From contig CM035361.1 in the NCBI GenBank assembly GCA_020137815.1, positions 1,861,024 to 1,925,023 of the forward strand: a stretch of 64,000 nucleotides of DNA, given 5' to 3'. Numbering within the stretch: position 1 is the first letter of the stretch; every line of letters starts with the position of its first letter. The notes below the pieces were generated by a model. The model was not told where the DNA came from and searched no databases. It saw nothing but the letters and a program-made list of their open reading frames with translations. Shown in pieces: positions 43,798-56,830 of the stretch. A program made the translations under genes and the position numbers. The stretch is from Hormiphora californensis (taxonomy: Eukaryota > Ctenophora > Tentaculata > Cydippida > Pleurobrachiidae).

Positions 43798-45254
43798 TCA
43801 GGCGGGTGGTTGGTACAGATTTGAACTAGTTGTCCAGACGTTCAACATCCAACGCTTTCGATAGAGTCCTGGAAATGTGAAATTTGGGTCAAATAACTGG
43901 ATGATCGAGAATAGAGAAGAAGAAGGAGGGAGAAGAAGAAGAATGAATAAGAGGAGAAAAGAAGATCGATGGTGTCATGATTGTGGTTCGTGGATTGTCT
44001 CACCTTTTCCAGCTCTTCTTCTTCCATGAATTTCATCGACTCTTTTCACAAAATCTTCATCCAAATCAATAAAGGCATCTATCTCCTCCCTGGCAGTAGG
44101 CACCTAGGATGAAATAATGGAGATGGTAAAACATCTCCTGCAGATAATATGATATTCAGCTGTATAGCAATCTGATAGCTGATACGCTGATTTTGTGATC
44201 GAAACTATGTTGCAGCCTGCAGGAGAATTTCTCCGTTGAATTTAGATTTAAATTTCCCTCACCTGGCACAATTTCCTTCCCCCTTCTCCTCTTTCTTGCC
44301 TCATCAGCGTCTCGCTTCCCGAAGTTATCCAGGTTGTTAACTGTGTGGAGATTGTATATTCCAATAAATTGACGGAAGCTTTTGCTTCATCAACTATCAT
44401 GTCGAGTGTGATCAGAATCTTTAATTTATACCTTTTCGCCGTTTCTCCTCCTCTCTTTTGGATCGTCCAGGAACCACCTCTTTCCTTCCCGGCCGAGCTG
44501 CATCCTCACGCTTCTCCAGACCAGGAACTATAGCTGTGGAGATTATTATATTACAGTAGACGATTAGACATGTTTTAGGTGTAATGATTCCCTACCAACA
44601 AAGCGTCACCAAGGTCAAAGAAGATTATTTTCCCAAAAACGCAGAACATTCGCGTCTCAATTAACTTACATTTTCTTCGGCCTTCTTCTCTCTTTTCTAA
44701 ACCAGGAACAACACCTTTTCGTCTTCCCCTGTCCTCTTCATCCTCCATCCGTTTATCAAGATCACTCTCCTGCACCTCTCCCAGCTCTTCGCTTCTTCTA
44801 ACTCTCCCGGGGACAACTGAATAAGAGATATTAGAAAGGCGACGCTGTCTGGCGGCACCGAACCAATCTGAGCGTGCAACTGCTGCACTGTCGAATCAAA
44901 ACGGGTTTGGTTTGTTGGTTCTGGGACTTCCTGCCAAAAATCTTCTAAACTTACATTTTCGTCTGAGATCAATTAGAGCTTCCTCGCGATCTAAAAGGAG
45001 ACCTGGCATTCGCTTGGACAGATCTAAACGACTTTCTCGCTTTACCTAGTAAGAAAGGCTTGATTAAACTTCGAGGGACTGGAACGATCATCAAGGTCTC
45101 AGCAGGATAAAGAACCACAACCGAGAGCCCAGTATGATAGGGAAAAGATAGGAGCGTGGTCCTTGAGTGAGTGCTTAGTTCTTACCAATAGTCTTTCTTC
45201 AGGAAACGCGGATATCACGGCCACTGTTACGGTAAGAAGGATCACCTGTATCAT
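43798..45254 (-). CDS. Candidate multi-peptide prohormone (neuropeptide-like precursor)
   Basis: Exons (minus): 45254-45186, 45045-44955, 44816-44670, 44533-44432, 44340-44263, 44103-44004, 43868-43798. Exon 1 is a signal peptide (MIQVILLTVTVAVISAF). Exons 2-5 are joined in one phase and encode short segments cut by dibasic sites with acidic spacers. A VPG core recurs before or after them: FVPGRVRR, KGVVPGLEKRE, SIVPGLEKRE, EVVPGRSKRE and GKEIVPG. NNLDNFGKR carries an FG-KR amidation signal. Exon 6 (EEIDAFIDLDEDFVKR, then GRRRAGK) and exon 7 (GLYRKRW) join each other. Exon 5 exits in phase 1, however, while exon 6 needs phase 0. If joined directly, exon 6 stops after GAYCQGGDRCLY, so a microexon or alternative 3' end must be considered. 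Repeated peptides between KR sites plus a signal peptide are the hallmark of neuropeptide precursors. I know no named homologue. Confidence 0.65.
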
Positions 45255-45496
45255 CTTGAGCTTTTATCGAGCTTATAGTCTGGAAAATGGCTGTCCGAGC
45301 TAGGATATAAAGTGATCGATGAACAAAAGATATTTTGCCTGCAGTTCAAATTCAAAAGAACAAGAGTGGTTAGATGATTTGATTTTAGTCTCAACTGATG
45401 GTTGATCTCAAGAAGATGAAACCTCAAAATCAAATAAGGATCAACTCAGTAGAAGTGAATATTAAAAAGAGCTCGAGCGGGTATTATATATTCTCG

Positions 45497-45500
45497 CACG

Positions 45501-45580
<80 letters not shown>
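45497..45580. repeat. Pure (CT)n microsatellite
   Basis: About 40 CT units about 245 bp upstream of the prohormone-like gene. Confidence 0.97.
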
Positions 45581-45581
<1 letters not shown>

Positions 45582-46384
45582 ACGCATCTAGAGGTGCAAG
45601 TGTCTGATTAAAATTGCAGCCAATATATATGAGGTCACAATAGCAAGTTAATAGCAAGTCAAATTGGGGCTTTGTCATTGTGGTGGTGTGCTCGTGGGAT
45701 TAAATGAAATCTAGAATGCGAGAAGTCAGACAGGCAGATAGAAGAATATTGGGAGACAATTGCAGTTTGTGTCACGTGTTATTAGGACACAATTCTCACC
45801 CTGATCTCTCATTCTTGTTCAATTACTAAATTTGAATAATTCACACCATCATTCACTATTTCGATATTTTGGAAAACAATCGAGTTAGAGAACATAAAGA
45901 AGACAAAAGCCAATTTAAATGAGGTTTCGCTTATATCGTTTCACATCTAAGCTACGGAGAAGACTAGGATCTCGGATTTCTTACCTGACGTGTGTAGAAC
46001 TCCCTCTGGAAATTGAGCTGTGTTCATTCTATTGAACTCTTTATGACGCAGTTAAAGACAAGGTTGTTCCAGGAAGCGTCTTGTCTTCGGAGAGAGTCTC
46101 CATGTCTTCAGTCTTTCGGCGTATGGTTCGGTCTATGGTTTAAGTTTAGACCTCTTGCTCTTTCTCTTTCAGAATGCTTTTAGTTATAGGGATGCCTAAT
46201 CGGGTGAATTAAAACAGGTTGTCAGGTTTTACGGACAGTTTTGGGTAATGGGCATTTCAGATCTGAAGAAATATATATATTTTCAAACACATGACAAACA
46301 CAAATAAGCTCATTGATAAGAATAACAATTCATTTCTCGCCTCAAAAACGTCAAAGGTAAGGCACCTGATCTACTCTCTCCCAA
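45581..46384. other. Intergenic, nothing recognised
   Basis: No coding potential, conserved repeat or RNA gene visible between the prohormone-like promoter side and the 3' flank of the sulfotransferase. Confidence 0.4.
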
Positions 46385-46528
46385 TCACTGGGTAAGCCTG
46401 TGGTGCTTATCCCCGATAATAAGCCATAAGCCACTCCGTACAGCATGGGGGCCAGCCCTACGTCCAGGGATCCGAAATTCCAATTCGTGACCTTCTGTGT
46501 GTTACCCCTACACCACCCAGCCCTCATT
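46385..46528 (-). mobile_element. tRNA-derived SINE-like fragment overlapping the sulfotransferase stop
   Basis: On the minus strand the sequence starts GGGCTGGGTGGTGTAGGGGT (A-box-like) and continues with ACAGAAGGTCACGAATTGGA and TTCGGATCCCTGG (decayed B-box region). This is the arrangement of a tRNA-derived SINE head, followed by a GC-rich body. The TAG stop codon of the sulfotransferase is the TAG of the A-box. Confidence 0.45.
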
Positions 46529-47740
46529 TCTCGCCTTATATTGCCTGATTTCAGTCACTAATCCTTGGCAATCATAATTAAACAACTCACAGTCCTCCCT
46601 AGTCCATTCTGCCACCCTATCAATTAACTCGTCCGATAGTGAACTATAAAAGTCAAGCAAATCCTTCCTTTTCTCATCTCTATTTGGATTCCCATTCATC
46701 CTAACACCAACACTCACCCCACTCTCATCTCCTATATCGGCTAACATGTGCTTCATCTCACAGTCATAGTTCTCAACTTTCAGGATGTAATCATACTCAA
46801 AATATTTCGAGCAGGGGGAACACATCTCGGTGTAGGGTAGCCAGTGGGCATTACGGGTTATACCATGTTGCTTATTATTGGAGAATACCAGTTGGGACAC
46901 CCAGGATGAGAGTTTTGTGCCGAGATTAGAGTCTAGTTTCCATGGTAACAAGTCGTTAGTAACGGCTGTTAGGAACTCCTCAAACGTAGCTGATAGTGGG
47001 AGAAGATAAGGGTTGGTGGTGTGATTGAAGTATAACGTGACACCCCGGAGTATCCTTCCGTCGTGATTATGCTCCCAGTCATTCAAGTACTTAGTGGCTA
47101 TTGATATCGCTTCCTGGATCAGTCTCTCCTTTTCTTTGCTTGATAGGTTCAGTCCTGATTTTCTGTATCTGGGTACAAGTGTCTGAAGAACGGGTTTAAG
47201 GAATCCACCCTCTACACGAGGAGTTTGAATCTTGTCCCGGTAGGCAGAGAGAATCCTATCAAACGGATGTCGAACTATCAACATTTTTGGGGTGTTGGAC
47301 TTCGATCGGGACGCTAGAAACCCCGCTTTCCTCCAAAGTTTTATCCCAGCTTTGCTACAATCATCATGATACACCGGACAGAAGAGTCGGTTAGTTGTGG
47401 AGCTTGCACTTTTGAAAATAGGACACCACAGCAGCCCGTTTTCTCCGATCTTATCAAAGTGAAACATCTCCCTTGCACCGCGTTCCACTCTCAGCTTCGG
47501 ACAATGTGATCTAACGTGTTCCCGTCTCACCTTCATTAAGTCTCTAAACCCTTCACTATCAATACAAGTAGACATGGGATATGAGCTGTTGGTATCCAGA
47601 TACAACTCAGAGATTATTGATTTGTTATTGTTGGTGGTGGTTTGTGTACTGGAGAAGTAGAGGAGAAGAGTGACAAGTCCATGTGAGAAGAGGGCCACGA
47701 TGAGAAGGCATTTCTTGAAGCGTACCACCATATCACACAC
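46508..47740 (-). CDS. Carbohydrate sulfotransferase (Sulfotransfer_2 family, CHST8-14-like)
   Basis: A 410-codon intronless frame. It is a type II Golgi membrane enzyme that transfers sulfate from PAPS to glycans such as chondroitin/dermatan or GalNAc-bearing chains. A short cytosolic N-terminus precedes a signal anchor (residues 10-31, KCLLIVALFSHGLVTLLLYF), then a stem with a glycosylation site (NSS) and the catalytic domain. The 5'-phosphosulfate-binding motif is PIFKSASSTTNRLF (107-120; family PKVACTNWK), keeping the lysine. The 3'-phosphate-binding motif is IVRHPFDRILSAYRDK (155-170), with the conserved R and S. Cysteines in CSPCSKYFEYD and the C-terminal EDCELFNYDC fit the family. The last few residues (GWVV) derive from a SINE-like insertion. 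The substrate cannot be fixed from sequence. Confidence 0.9.
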   Translation of the reverse strand: MCDMVVRFKKCLLIVALFSHGLVTLLLYFSSTQTTTNNNKSIISELYLDTNSSYPMSTCIDSEGFRDLMKVRREHVRSHCPKLRVERGAREMFHFDKIGENGLLWCPIFKSASSTTNRLFCPVYHDDCSKAGIKLWRKAGFLASRSKSNTPKMLIVRHPFDRILSAYRDKIQTPRVEGGFLKPVLQTLVPRYRKSGLNLSSKEKERLIQEAISIATKYLNDWEHNHDGRILRGVTLYFNHTTNPYLLPLSATFEEFLTAVTNDLLPWKLDSNLGTKLSSWVSQLVFSNNKQHGITRNAHWLPYTEMCSPCSKYFEYDYILKVENYDCEMKHMLADIGDESGVSVGVRMNGNPNRDEKRKDLLDFYSSLSDELIDRVAEWTREDCELFNYDCQGLVTEIRQYKARNEGWVV

Positions 47741-48237
47741 AAGATATATTACACGCTACTAAACTAGCCATAATAGTCAAAGTTGAGAGATGAGGGTATT
47801 TAGGCTTCTGTGTGTGTGCTTTACACAGATCTGTTAGTATTGTGCTGGAATATTGAGGAGAGGTTTATGACTTTATGACGTTTCAGCTCACGATCCCTCA
47901 ACCTCTACGTACTTATATATCCCCTAGTCGAGTGGTTTAGGTCACACAAACCACGACAAACTCAAACTGCCAGCCATGTTATACTGCCTGGCAGTATAAC
48001 ATGGCTGGCATAAGATGACTTACTGGAAATAATGCTGATGATGATTGTGAAGTTCTATATTACCCCAGGTAGGATTTATATCACCTGTATCGCATACAAG
48101 ATCTCTATAGCAGTATAGCTCCTATCCCTTAACTATTCACTTCCTATAGCTTGATGTTTACATACGATTCTCACTTTGTATTGGTCTTACCTACGTGATT
48201 TTAGAGAGAGTGTGATATAAAGAAATAGAGAGAAAGA

Positions 48238-48277
<40 letters not shown>

Positions 48278-48404
48278 TAGAGAGAGAGAGATAGAGAGAG
48301 ATTGTATACTTTGTTTGTGTACGTTGTGCCTACATTGCTCCGATCATCAAAATATCGCTTCCTATAATATCAAGCAATCATTAGCTGTTGTTGAGTGTAG
48401 AAAT
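47741..48404. promoter_or_regulatory. Divergent intergenic region with a perfect hairpin and (GA)n
   Basis: This 664-bp interval separates the sulfotransferase (-) from the Ephrin-receptor-like gene (+) and must hold both promoters. It contains a hairpin at 47968-48010 with 21-bp perfect arms (TGCCAGCCATGTTATACTGC plus C) and a one-base loop. A (GA)n tract lies at 48225-48302. No clear TATA box. Confidence 0.5.
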
Positions 48405-51649
<3,245 letters not shown>

Positions 51650-52319
51650 CCACTGGCTTTTAGCAAGGACAATGTTTAGAGTTAGACCAAACTTTTCGTT
51701 TGAAACAGTTCCTGAGAGAGATGAATTGTTTTGATACAAACATGTTTTGATAACAACATGATAACCGGACAAGACCAAGAACTGTGGCAGCATATTGTAG
51801 TTTAGAGAATTAGAGAATTAGAGATTCTGCTGGCGAGAATTTTGTACTGCGACAATTCTGTGAATAAATAATTGAACTCGGATATAATGAGGTTGTGGGA
51901 AAAATAGTTAGTTACATTTTTATAACTTTAAAATAATTTCAAAATGTTGATTCAACACACCTAAAACATTGCTCTGCTGAAGTCAAATTGCTCAAAAATA
52001 CACGCCATACACGACTAAATCCTATTAGGATTCCTATTAAGAATAACCAGTTATTAATAACAGTGTCCGCCCTGCACTATATTTCACTCAGATGGAACAG
52101 TCAGTAGCTCTCCTCCCCCTCTGGATTTGGTGATCCCTGCTCCAACAGCTGGAGCTGTACTTGTAGAGTTGTTGCGGAAAGTCCTAGATACATTCATTGA
52201 TGATGAAACCTGCGATAGAGAGATCGGTGTCATGCATACGTGTAGAATGAATAAAGGGCTAAAAACTGAAAATGAAAGTTGGAATGGGGGAAAACAGTCG
52301 TGCGTGAACCTCAGCTTCA

Positions 52320-52437
52320 GGCCGCGGCTACTGAGACCGAGATCTCAGGTTTCAGTGACGGCTATTCCCTTAAATCTCAGGGAATATCCGTCACTGAAAA
52401 CTGAGATCTTATGTCTCAGTGTAAAATAGCCGTGGCC
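52320..52437. mobile_element. Palindromic MITE-like element
   Basis: The left arm contains GCCGCGGCTACTGAGACC and GATCTCAGGTTTCAGTGACG. The right arm is its diverged reverse complement ending AAAATAGCCGTGGC, around an 8-base centre. Almost the whole element folds back on itself. It lies between the Ephrin-receptor-like gene and the second GPCR. Confidence 0.7.
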
Positions 52438-52623
52438 TAGGAATGTACTATGTATCTACGTAGATCTACATACCTGGCTAATTCTACGATTCCAGTCACC
52501 ACTGGCCCGAGAAACCTCCAGACTTGCTTTCCGCATCCGGTACCGTAACGCAATACTCAGTTTATCTGAGGACGAGGACCGAGGGGCTTTGAAAGTCTTA
52601 CTAATATCTTACATAATAAGAAG

Positions 52624-55600
52624 CTAGTTATCGCCGTAAAAACTTATCGGTTTGAGTTTTAAATAATAAACCCAATGACTTCTAATCTTTTTCACATAGC
52701 CTACACATAGCCTACCTCTAAAATCTGTTGAACCGAGCACATAGATGATAGGATCAATGAAGAGATTAGAGTAGAACATGATCACCACTATATCATCAAG
52801 GTAAATGGTGGTATGGTAGTTCTTCCCTGGAAATAGATTGCAGGGTGTTGGGAACCTTATTGAGTCACCAGACCTTATTCGACAAAAGGAACTTAGCCTA
52901 CAAAACATTGGAAATCATGACTTCATGATTTCCTAGATTTGGATGATTTCACCATAGGAATTTACCGTTTTCGAGGAGCCGCCTGCAGTTGTAGATGTAG
53001 TTTGGAAGCCAAGAGACAGTGAAGAAAAACAGTAACAGAGAAATATTCCTGTGAAAAATCAAAATATTATAGCTTGAAAACAAGATTGTTCGCAGAACAA
53101 AATACTAGAATGAATTCTTTGTGAAATCAAACACTACAAACAATGAGTTGTTTGTGAAGTCAAACACCATAAAATGAATTGTTTACGGAGTTCTAACCTG
53201 AAGACAGGTATTTTCTTGGCGGTATCCACCCTAGCTGACGTGAATCATGGGCCCTCTGTCACGGTTCAGTACCACTATAATGTTAATGTACATACCCAGG
53301 ATCGCCTGCAGTGAATAGGTATTGTGTTAGGACCCGAAATTGAAAAGGGGTCTGGAGAGTGTAAATAATTGAATTCAAATGTTCTTGAAATGACATTGAG
53401 AAAAAAAGTATAAATGCCCGCACCCACCAAGGTCATTGAAGGTTGAATTTCTAGAAAACGTGTATTTAACTATGACGTAACATGCTATGACGTCACATAG
53501 TTAGAACAAGGAACCGACCGAATCAGGAAATACTGGTCCCTGATTGGCTGATAACCAGTCACGTGACCTAGGTAACGAGAATTCTGATTGGTTGTTTACT
53601 TGTATCCTAGTTAGAACTCACCAATAAAGGGATCACGAAGAATATTGTATCTGTGGCGTGGATGAACAGTAAACCAGTGTAACCACATTGCATTACACAC
53701 CTGTGAATAAAGATATGTTTGTAACAGAGGGTGCTTTTTCATGTTTGTGTTGCACAATTGTTGCTTGTTTGTTTCTTTGTTTGTTTGTTTCTTTGTTCAC
53801 TCACGATTGTTCAAAGGTCGTCTTGATGACTTGACCGTTGAAAATCACGGTTGAAATCACAGTGTACGCTGTAGCAGTCAACCACGTGTAGAAAACCTGT
53901 AACAAGAGATGTCATAGTAACCAATGGTAACCAATGGTAACCAATAGTAACCAATGGTAACCACGGGTTACTTTCACTGGTTCCCTCGATTTCGCAACAA
54001 AAAGTAATATGTTTCCAGGGGGGGGGCGTGACTTTGGAGAAAGGAGACAGCTGGTGCAGTGTAATTTTAATTATGTCCACCATTCATCAAATTTACTGAG
54101 TTTGACATTTTATTTATTTCAAATTTATCTCTACGAGATTTCACCACGATCGTTATCCCCAGAAAAATGATCTAATGCTCAACATTTTTAAGAAGCAGGT
54201 GCAGATGTTACTTAGGCCAGAATAATGATCTGCCGAGCCCTAAATACCCACAGATAACACACTATCCAATCCTTCGAAATATAGGCTAAACGATGCAGAC
54301 TGCAGCTGTGTGGAATGGCGATCAGGCTATCACTATCAGGTAAACGACCATTACGATTATTAGGGGGAAATTACCTGTTTTTCTAAATATTGCAGTACGT
54401 CTTGGATCTAAGGAACCAATAGTTGAATCGGAAAAATGAGGCTCTGCCTTGACTTCTAAAATACAGCAAGATGTTAAAAATGAAAAAATCTCTTAATTCA
54501 CCTACCATTTTGTAGGACATTGCTCGTGTTATTGCCAGTTTGTATTTGACCGGATCTGACAGGGCCAACATCCTGTTGTAGGTGATACACAGCACTGTGG
54601 GAGAGAGTTCTGGGTGACTATCATGGCTGCTTCATAAACATGGCTTAGTAATTAGCTTAAATTCCATTATAATAATAATAATAATATTCCGCGCTTATAT
54701 ACCGCCCATACCCGACAGAGACATGTCAAAATATTGACGATGTTCCGCCGAATCATCAGAGCGGTATATCCTCGACTACTTATATGACACACTCGAACAG
54801 CTCTGGTTGAAAAACAATATATAGACGACTAAATAAACTTGACTTATAAAACTGAGGGAATAACTGGTCCCATAATCCTGTAGATATAAATTAAAACACA
54901 CTATACTCACACCTGCTCGAAAAAAGGATACTAGGTAATGAATTAATAACATGGCTAGAGAGAGGATGACACTGATTGCCCGCAGGCCCCACAACTACAA
55001 CAAACATTACAACTCAGCCATGGGTTCCCCATCACCCACTCCAAATGCACCAACGAAGAGATGTGTTTTCAGCCGGGTTTTGAAAGTATCCACATTGGGG
55101 ATTGACCTGAGCTCAAGAGGAAGCTCATTCCAGACAGAGGGCAGGAATACTGATAACCTCCTACGTCTCAACTTAGAGTTGGCATTGATACTGGTCATCT
55201 TTGGATGTTTTAACCTATAGGGATCCGGAACATTAGTCATCCTCGTTGTCCTAGAGGTTCCCCAAGTCTCATCACGTGGCACCAAATCCTGGAGATAACA
55301 CGGGGCTGTTCCATTGACTATTTTGTAGGCAATCAAACATGCTTTGAAGTCCAACCTGTAGGAGATCGGTAAAATATGACATTGCCTGAAATACTCCATG
55401 TAGTTGTCCTGGTGTCCGTGGAGGTTAAATACAAAACGAACACAGGCATTGAGAAGCTTCTGGAGCCCACTGAGAACTCGACCAGGAAGTCCACAATACA
55501 GAATGTTACTGTAGTCTATCCTCGATAAAATCAACTGTTTGACCAACATTATCTTTGTTGGGATATCAAAACACCTGTGCAGTTGCCAAAGGTTTCGTAA

Positions 55601-56830
55601 CATCAGTCCACACTGTTTCCTCACATTGTTAACCTGTCGTTCAAGGCCAAGGTTATGATCCAAGAGAATTCCCAGGGTTTTACCATCTGTTCCACTACAT
55701 TCACTGGGGGAGATTTCCGTTCCTCCAAAGTTAATAACTGGATCAAAAGAGACTTTGCTTAGAGAACTGCGCTTTCCAAGCAGGATGAATTCCGTTATCA
55801 AAAAAATGTTTCAAAAAAACGAAACTGATAAAACTCCTACATTCCTATTGCATTCGTTCATTCAAACTGCCGCTGGTAGTGGCATTGCGCCGAAATAAAC
55901 ACATAAAAATAAGCAGCTACCTGCTAAAGATGAAGCGTAGATTCCAGCCCATGTTAGAAATGGTACAAACTTGCAAAGAGTATGTAGAATCACCTGAAAG
56001 TACACACTTGTTATACTGTCGTGCATTACACTTCTGTTGTCCTTGTGTAATGTGTAAACAAACGAATTGAATGACTGGATAATGTAATCTCAATTAACCC
56101 TAACGACTCAACTAACTGACTATTAGCATGTACCGGTGAAGCGAAGGTGGATGAGATAAGTCCGGGTCCCCGGAAGAAAAGGCCCATTATGGACACCAGC
56201 AGATCAGACGCCATCAAGTTTCCTGAGGGTGATTGAAGTTGCTAGAAACGATTGGGTAGATCGCCAAAATCACAATAATAAATATGATTCCTTTGACCTT
56301 TAGCTTTGATGACTAATCAACCAACACAATTAAACATCAGCTGATAGTAAATTAACAGCTAATCAATAATTAATTGACTAATTACCGATAAGGATGTGGT
56401 AGCTGCTCCCGAACATATCCTTGTGACTATAGATAACAAATATTATCAACACCGTCTCAATTAATGATGCAAGGGATACCGCCACAATAACGCTGCCAAC
56501 CTGTTGGTGGAATTTCAGGTACAATTTAGAGATGGACCAGGAACCGACCGACCGACACAAGTAAACAACCAATCAGAACTCATTATTTAGGTCACGTGAC
56601 TGGTTATCAGCCAATCAGGGACCAGTATTTCCTGATTCGCCGATTCGGTCGGTTCCTGAGATGGACTATGAGGCATAGCTATGGGAAAAGGTGGAATTTG
56701 ACACGTGTTGGGCTGACTCACAGCTTCTCATAAAAAGATCGTGTTTTCAATTTCAATTCCTTACCACACGACTATGGTCCGGTACAGAACTTTCATTCAC
56801 GCTCGACTGATCCAGAATTCCCTCACCCAT
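52624..56830 (-). CDS. Second rhodopsin-class GPCR, with a frame break in loop 3
   Basis: Exons (minus): 56830-56765, 56500-56386, 56222-56134, 55993-55921, 54594-54506, 53896-53805, 53700-53622, 53305-53198, 53048-52953, 52897-52624 (about 360 aa). Exon 1: MGEGILDQSSVNESSVPDHS (glycosylated N-terminus). TM1 VAVSLASLIETVLIIFVIY, TM2 GNLMASDLLVSIMG, TM3 HTLCKFVPFLTWAGIY leading to CITYNRMLALSDP. TM4 YTWLTATAYTVISTVIF, TM5 ATDTIFFVIPLLAILGMYIN (P5.50 and Tyr5.58 spaced as usual), TM6 LLLFFFTVSWLPNYIYN, TM7 NLFIDPIIYVLGS. Phases agree except in the 53305-53198 exon. There the frame reaches TAG at 53233-53231, yet the sequence just after it (VDTAKKIPVF) continues the protein in another frame. Possible causes are a recent pseudogenising indel, an assembly error or a tiny spliced intron. 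The DRY motif reads NRM. Confidence 0.78.
53509..53609 (+). mobile_element. MITE, AGGAACCGACCG family, copy 3
   Basis: Left end AGGAACCGACCGA and full body. The right end is shortened to TATCCTAG. Lies in an intron of the second GPCR. Confidence 0.85.
53915..53965. repeat. Tandem GGTAACCAAT repeats (X-box half-site-like)
   Basis: Five GGTAACCAAT/GGTAACCAC units in a GPCR intron, similar in core to the GGTTACCAT repeats elsewhere in the window. Confidence 0.7.
54668..55810 (-). mobile_element. 5'-truncated L2/CR1-like LINE, 3' part of RT ORF plus 3' UTR
   Basis: The ORF fragment at 55801-55007 (264 codons) has the C-terminal RT region of the L2/CR1/jockey group: KTLGILLDHNLGLERQVNNV, LILSRIDYSNILYCGLPG, FKACLIAYKIVNGTAPCYL, and a final SVWNELPLELRSI with FKTRLKTHLF. 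It is followed by a 330-bp 3' UTR ending in GTATATAAGCGCGG and an (ATT)n-type tail at 54670-54688, the usual L2-like 3' end. The catalytic YADD part is missing. It inserted into the intron between the fourth and fifth coding exons of the GPCR, in the same orientation as that gene. Confidence 0.85.
56539..56657 (-). mobile_element. MITE, AGGAACCGACCG family, copy 4 (inverted, both ends present)
   Basis: Begins AGGAACCGACCGACCGACAC and ends TTCGGTCGGTTCCTG, with the same body in reverse orientation. It lies in the first intron of the second GPCR. Confidence 0.85.

Noticed and set aside
52127..52429. 100-codon plus-strand frame beginning MVIPAPTAGAVLVELLRK
   Set aside because: The second half is the palindromic MITE at 52320-52437. 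The first half is suggestive but has no signal, domain or matching exon.
54776..54994. Hydrophobic minus-strand frame resembling a GPCR helix
   Set aside because: It lies in the 3' UTR of the L2-like LINE. The real TM2-TM3 exons of the GPCR are at 56222-56134 and 55993-55921 with matching phases.
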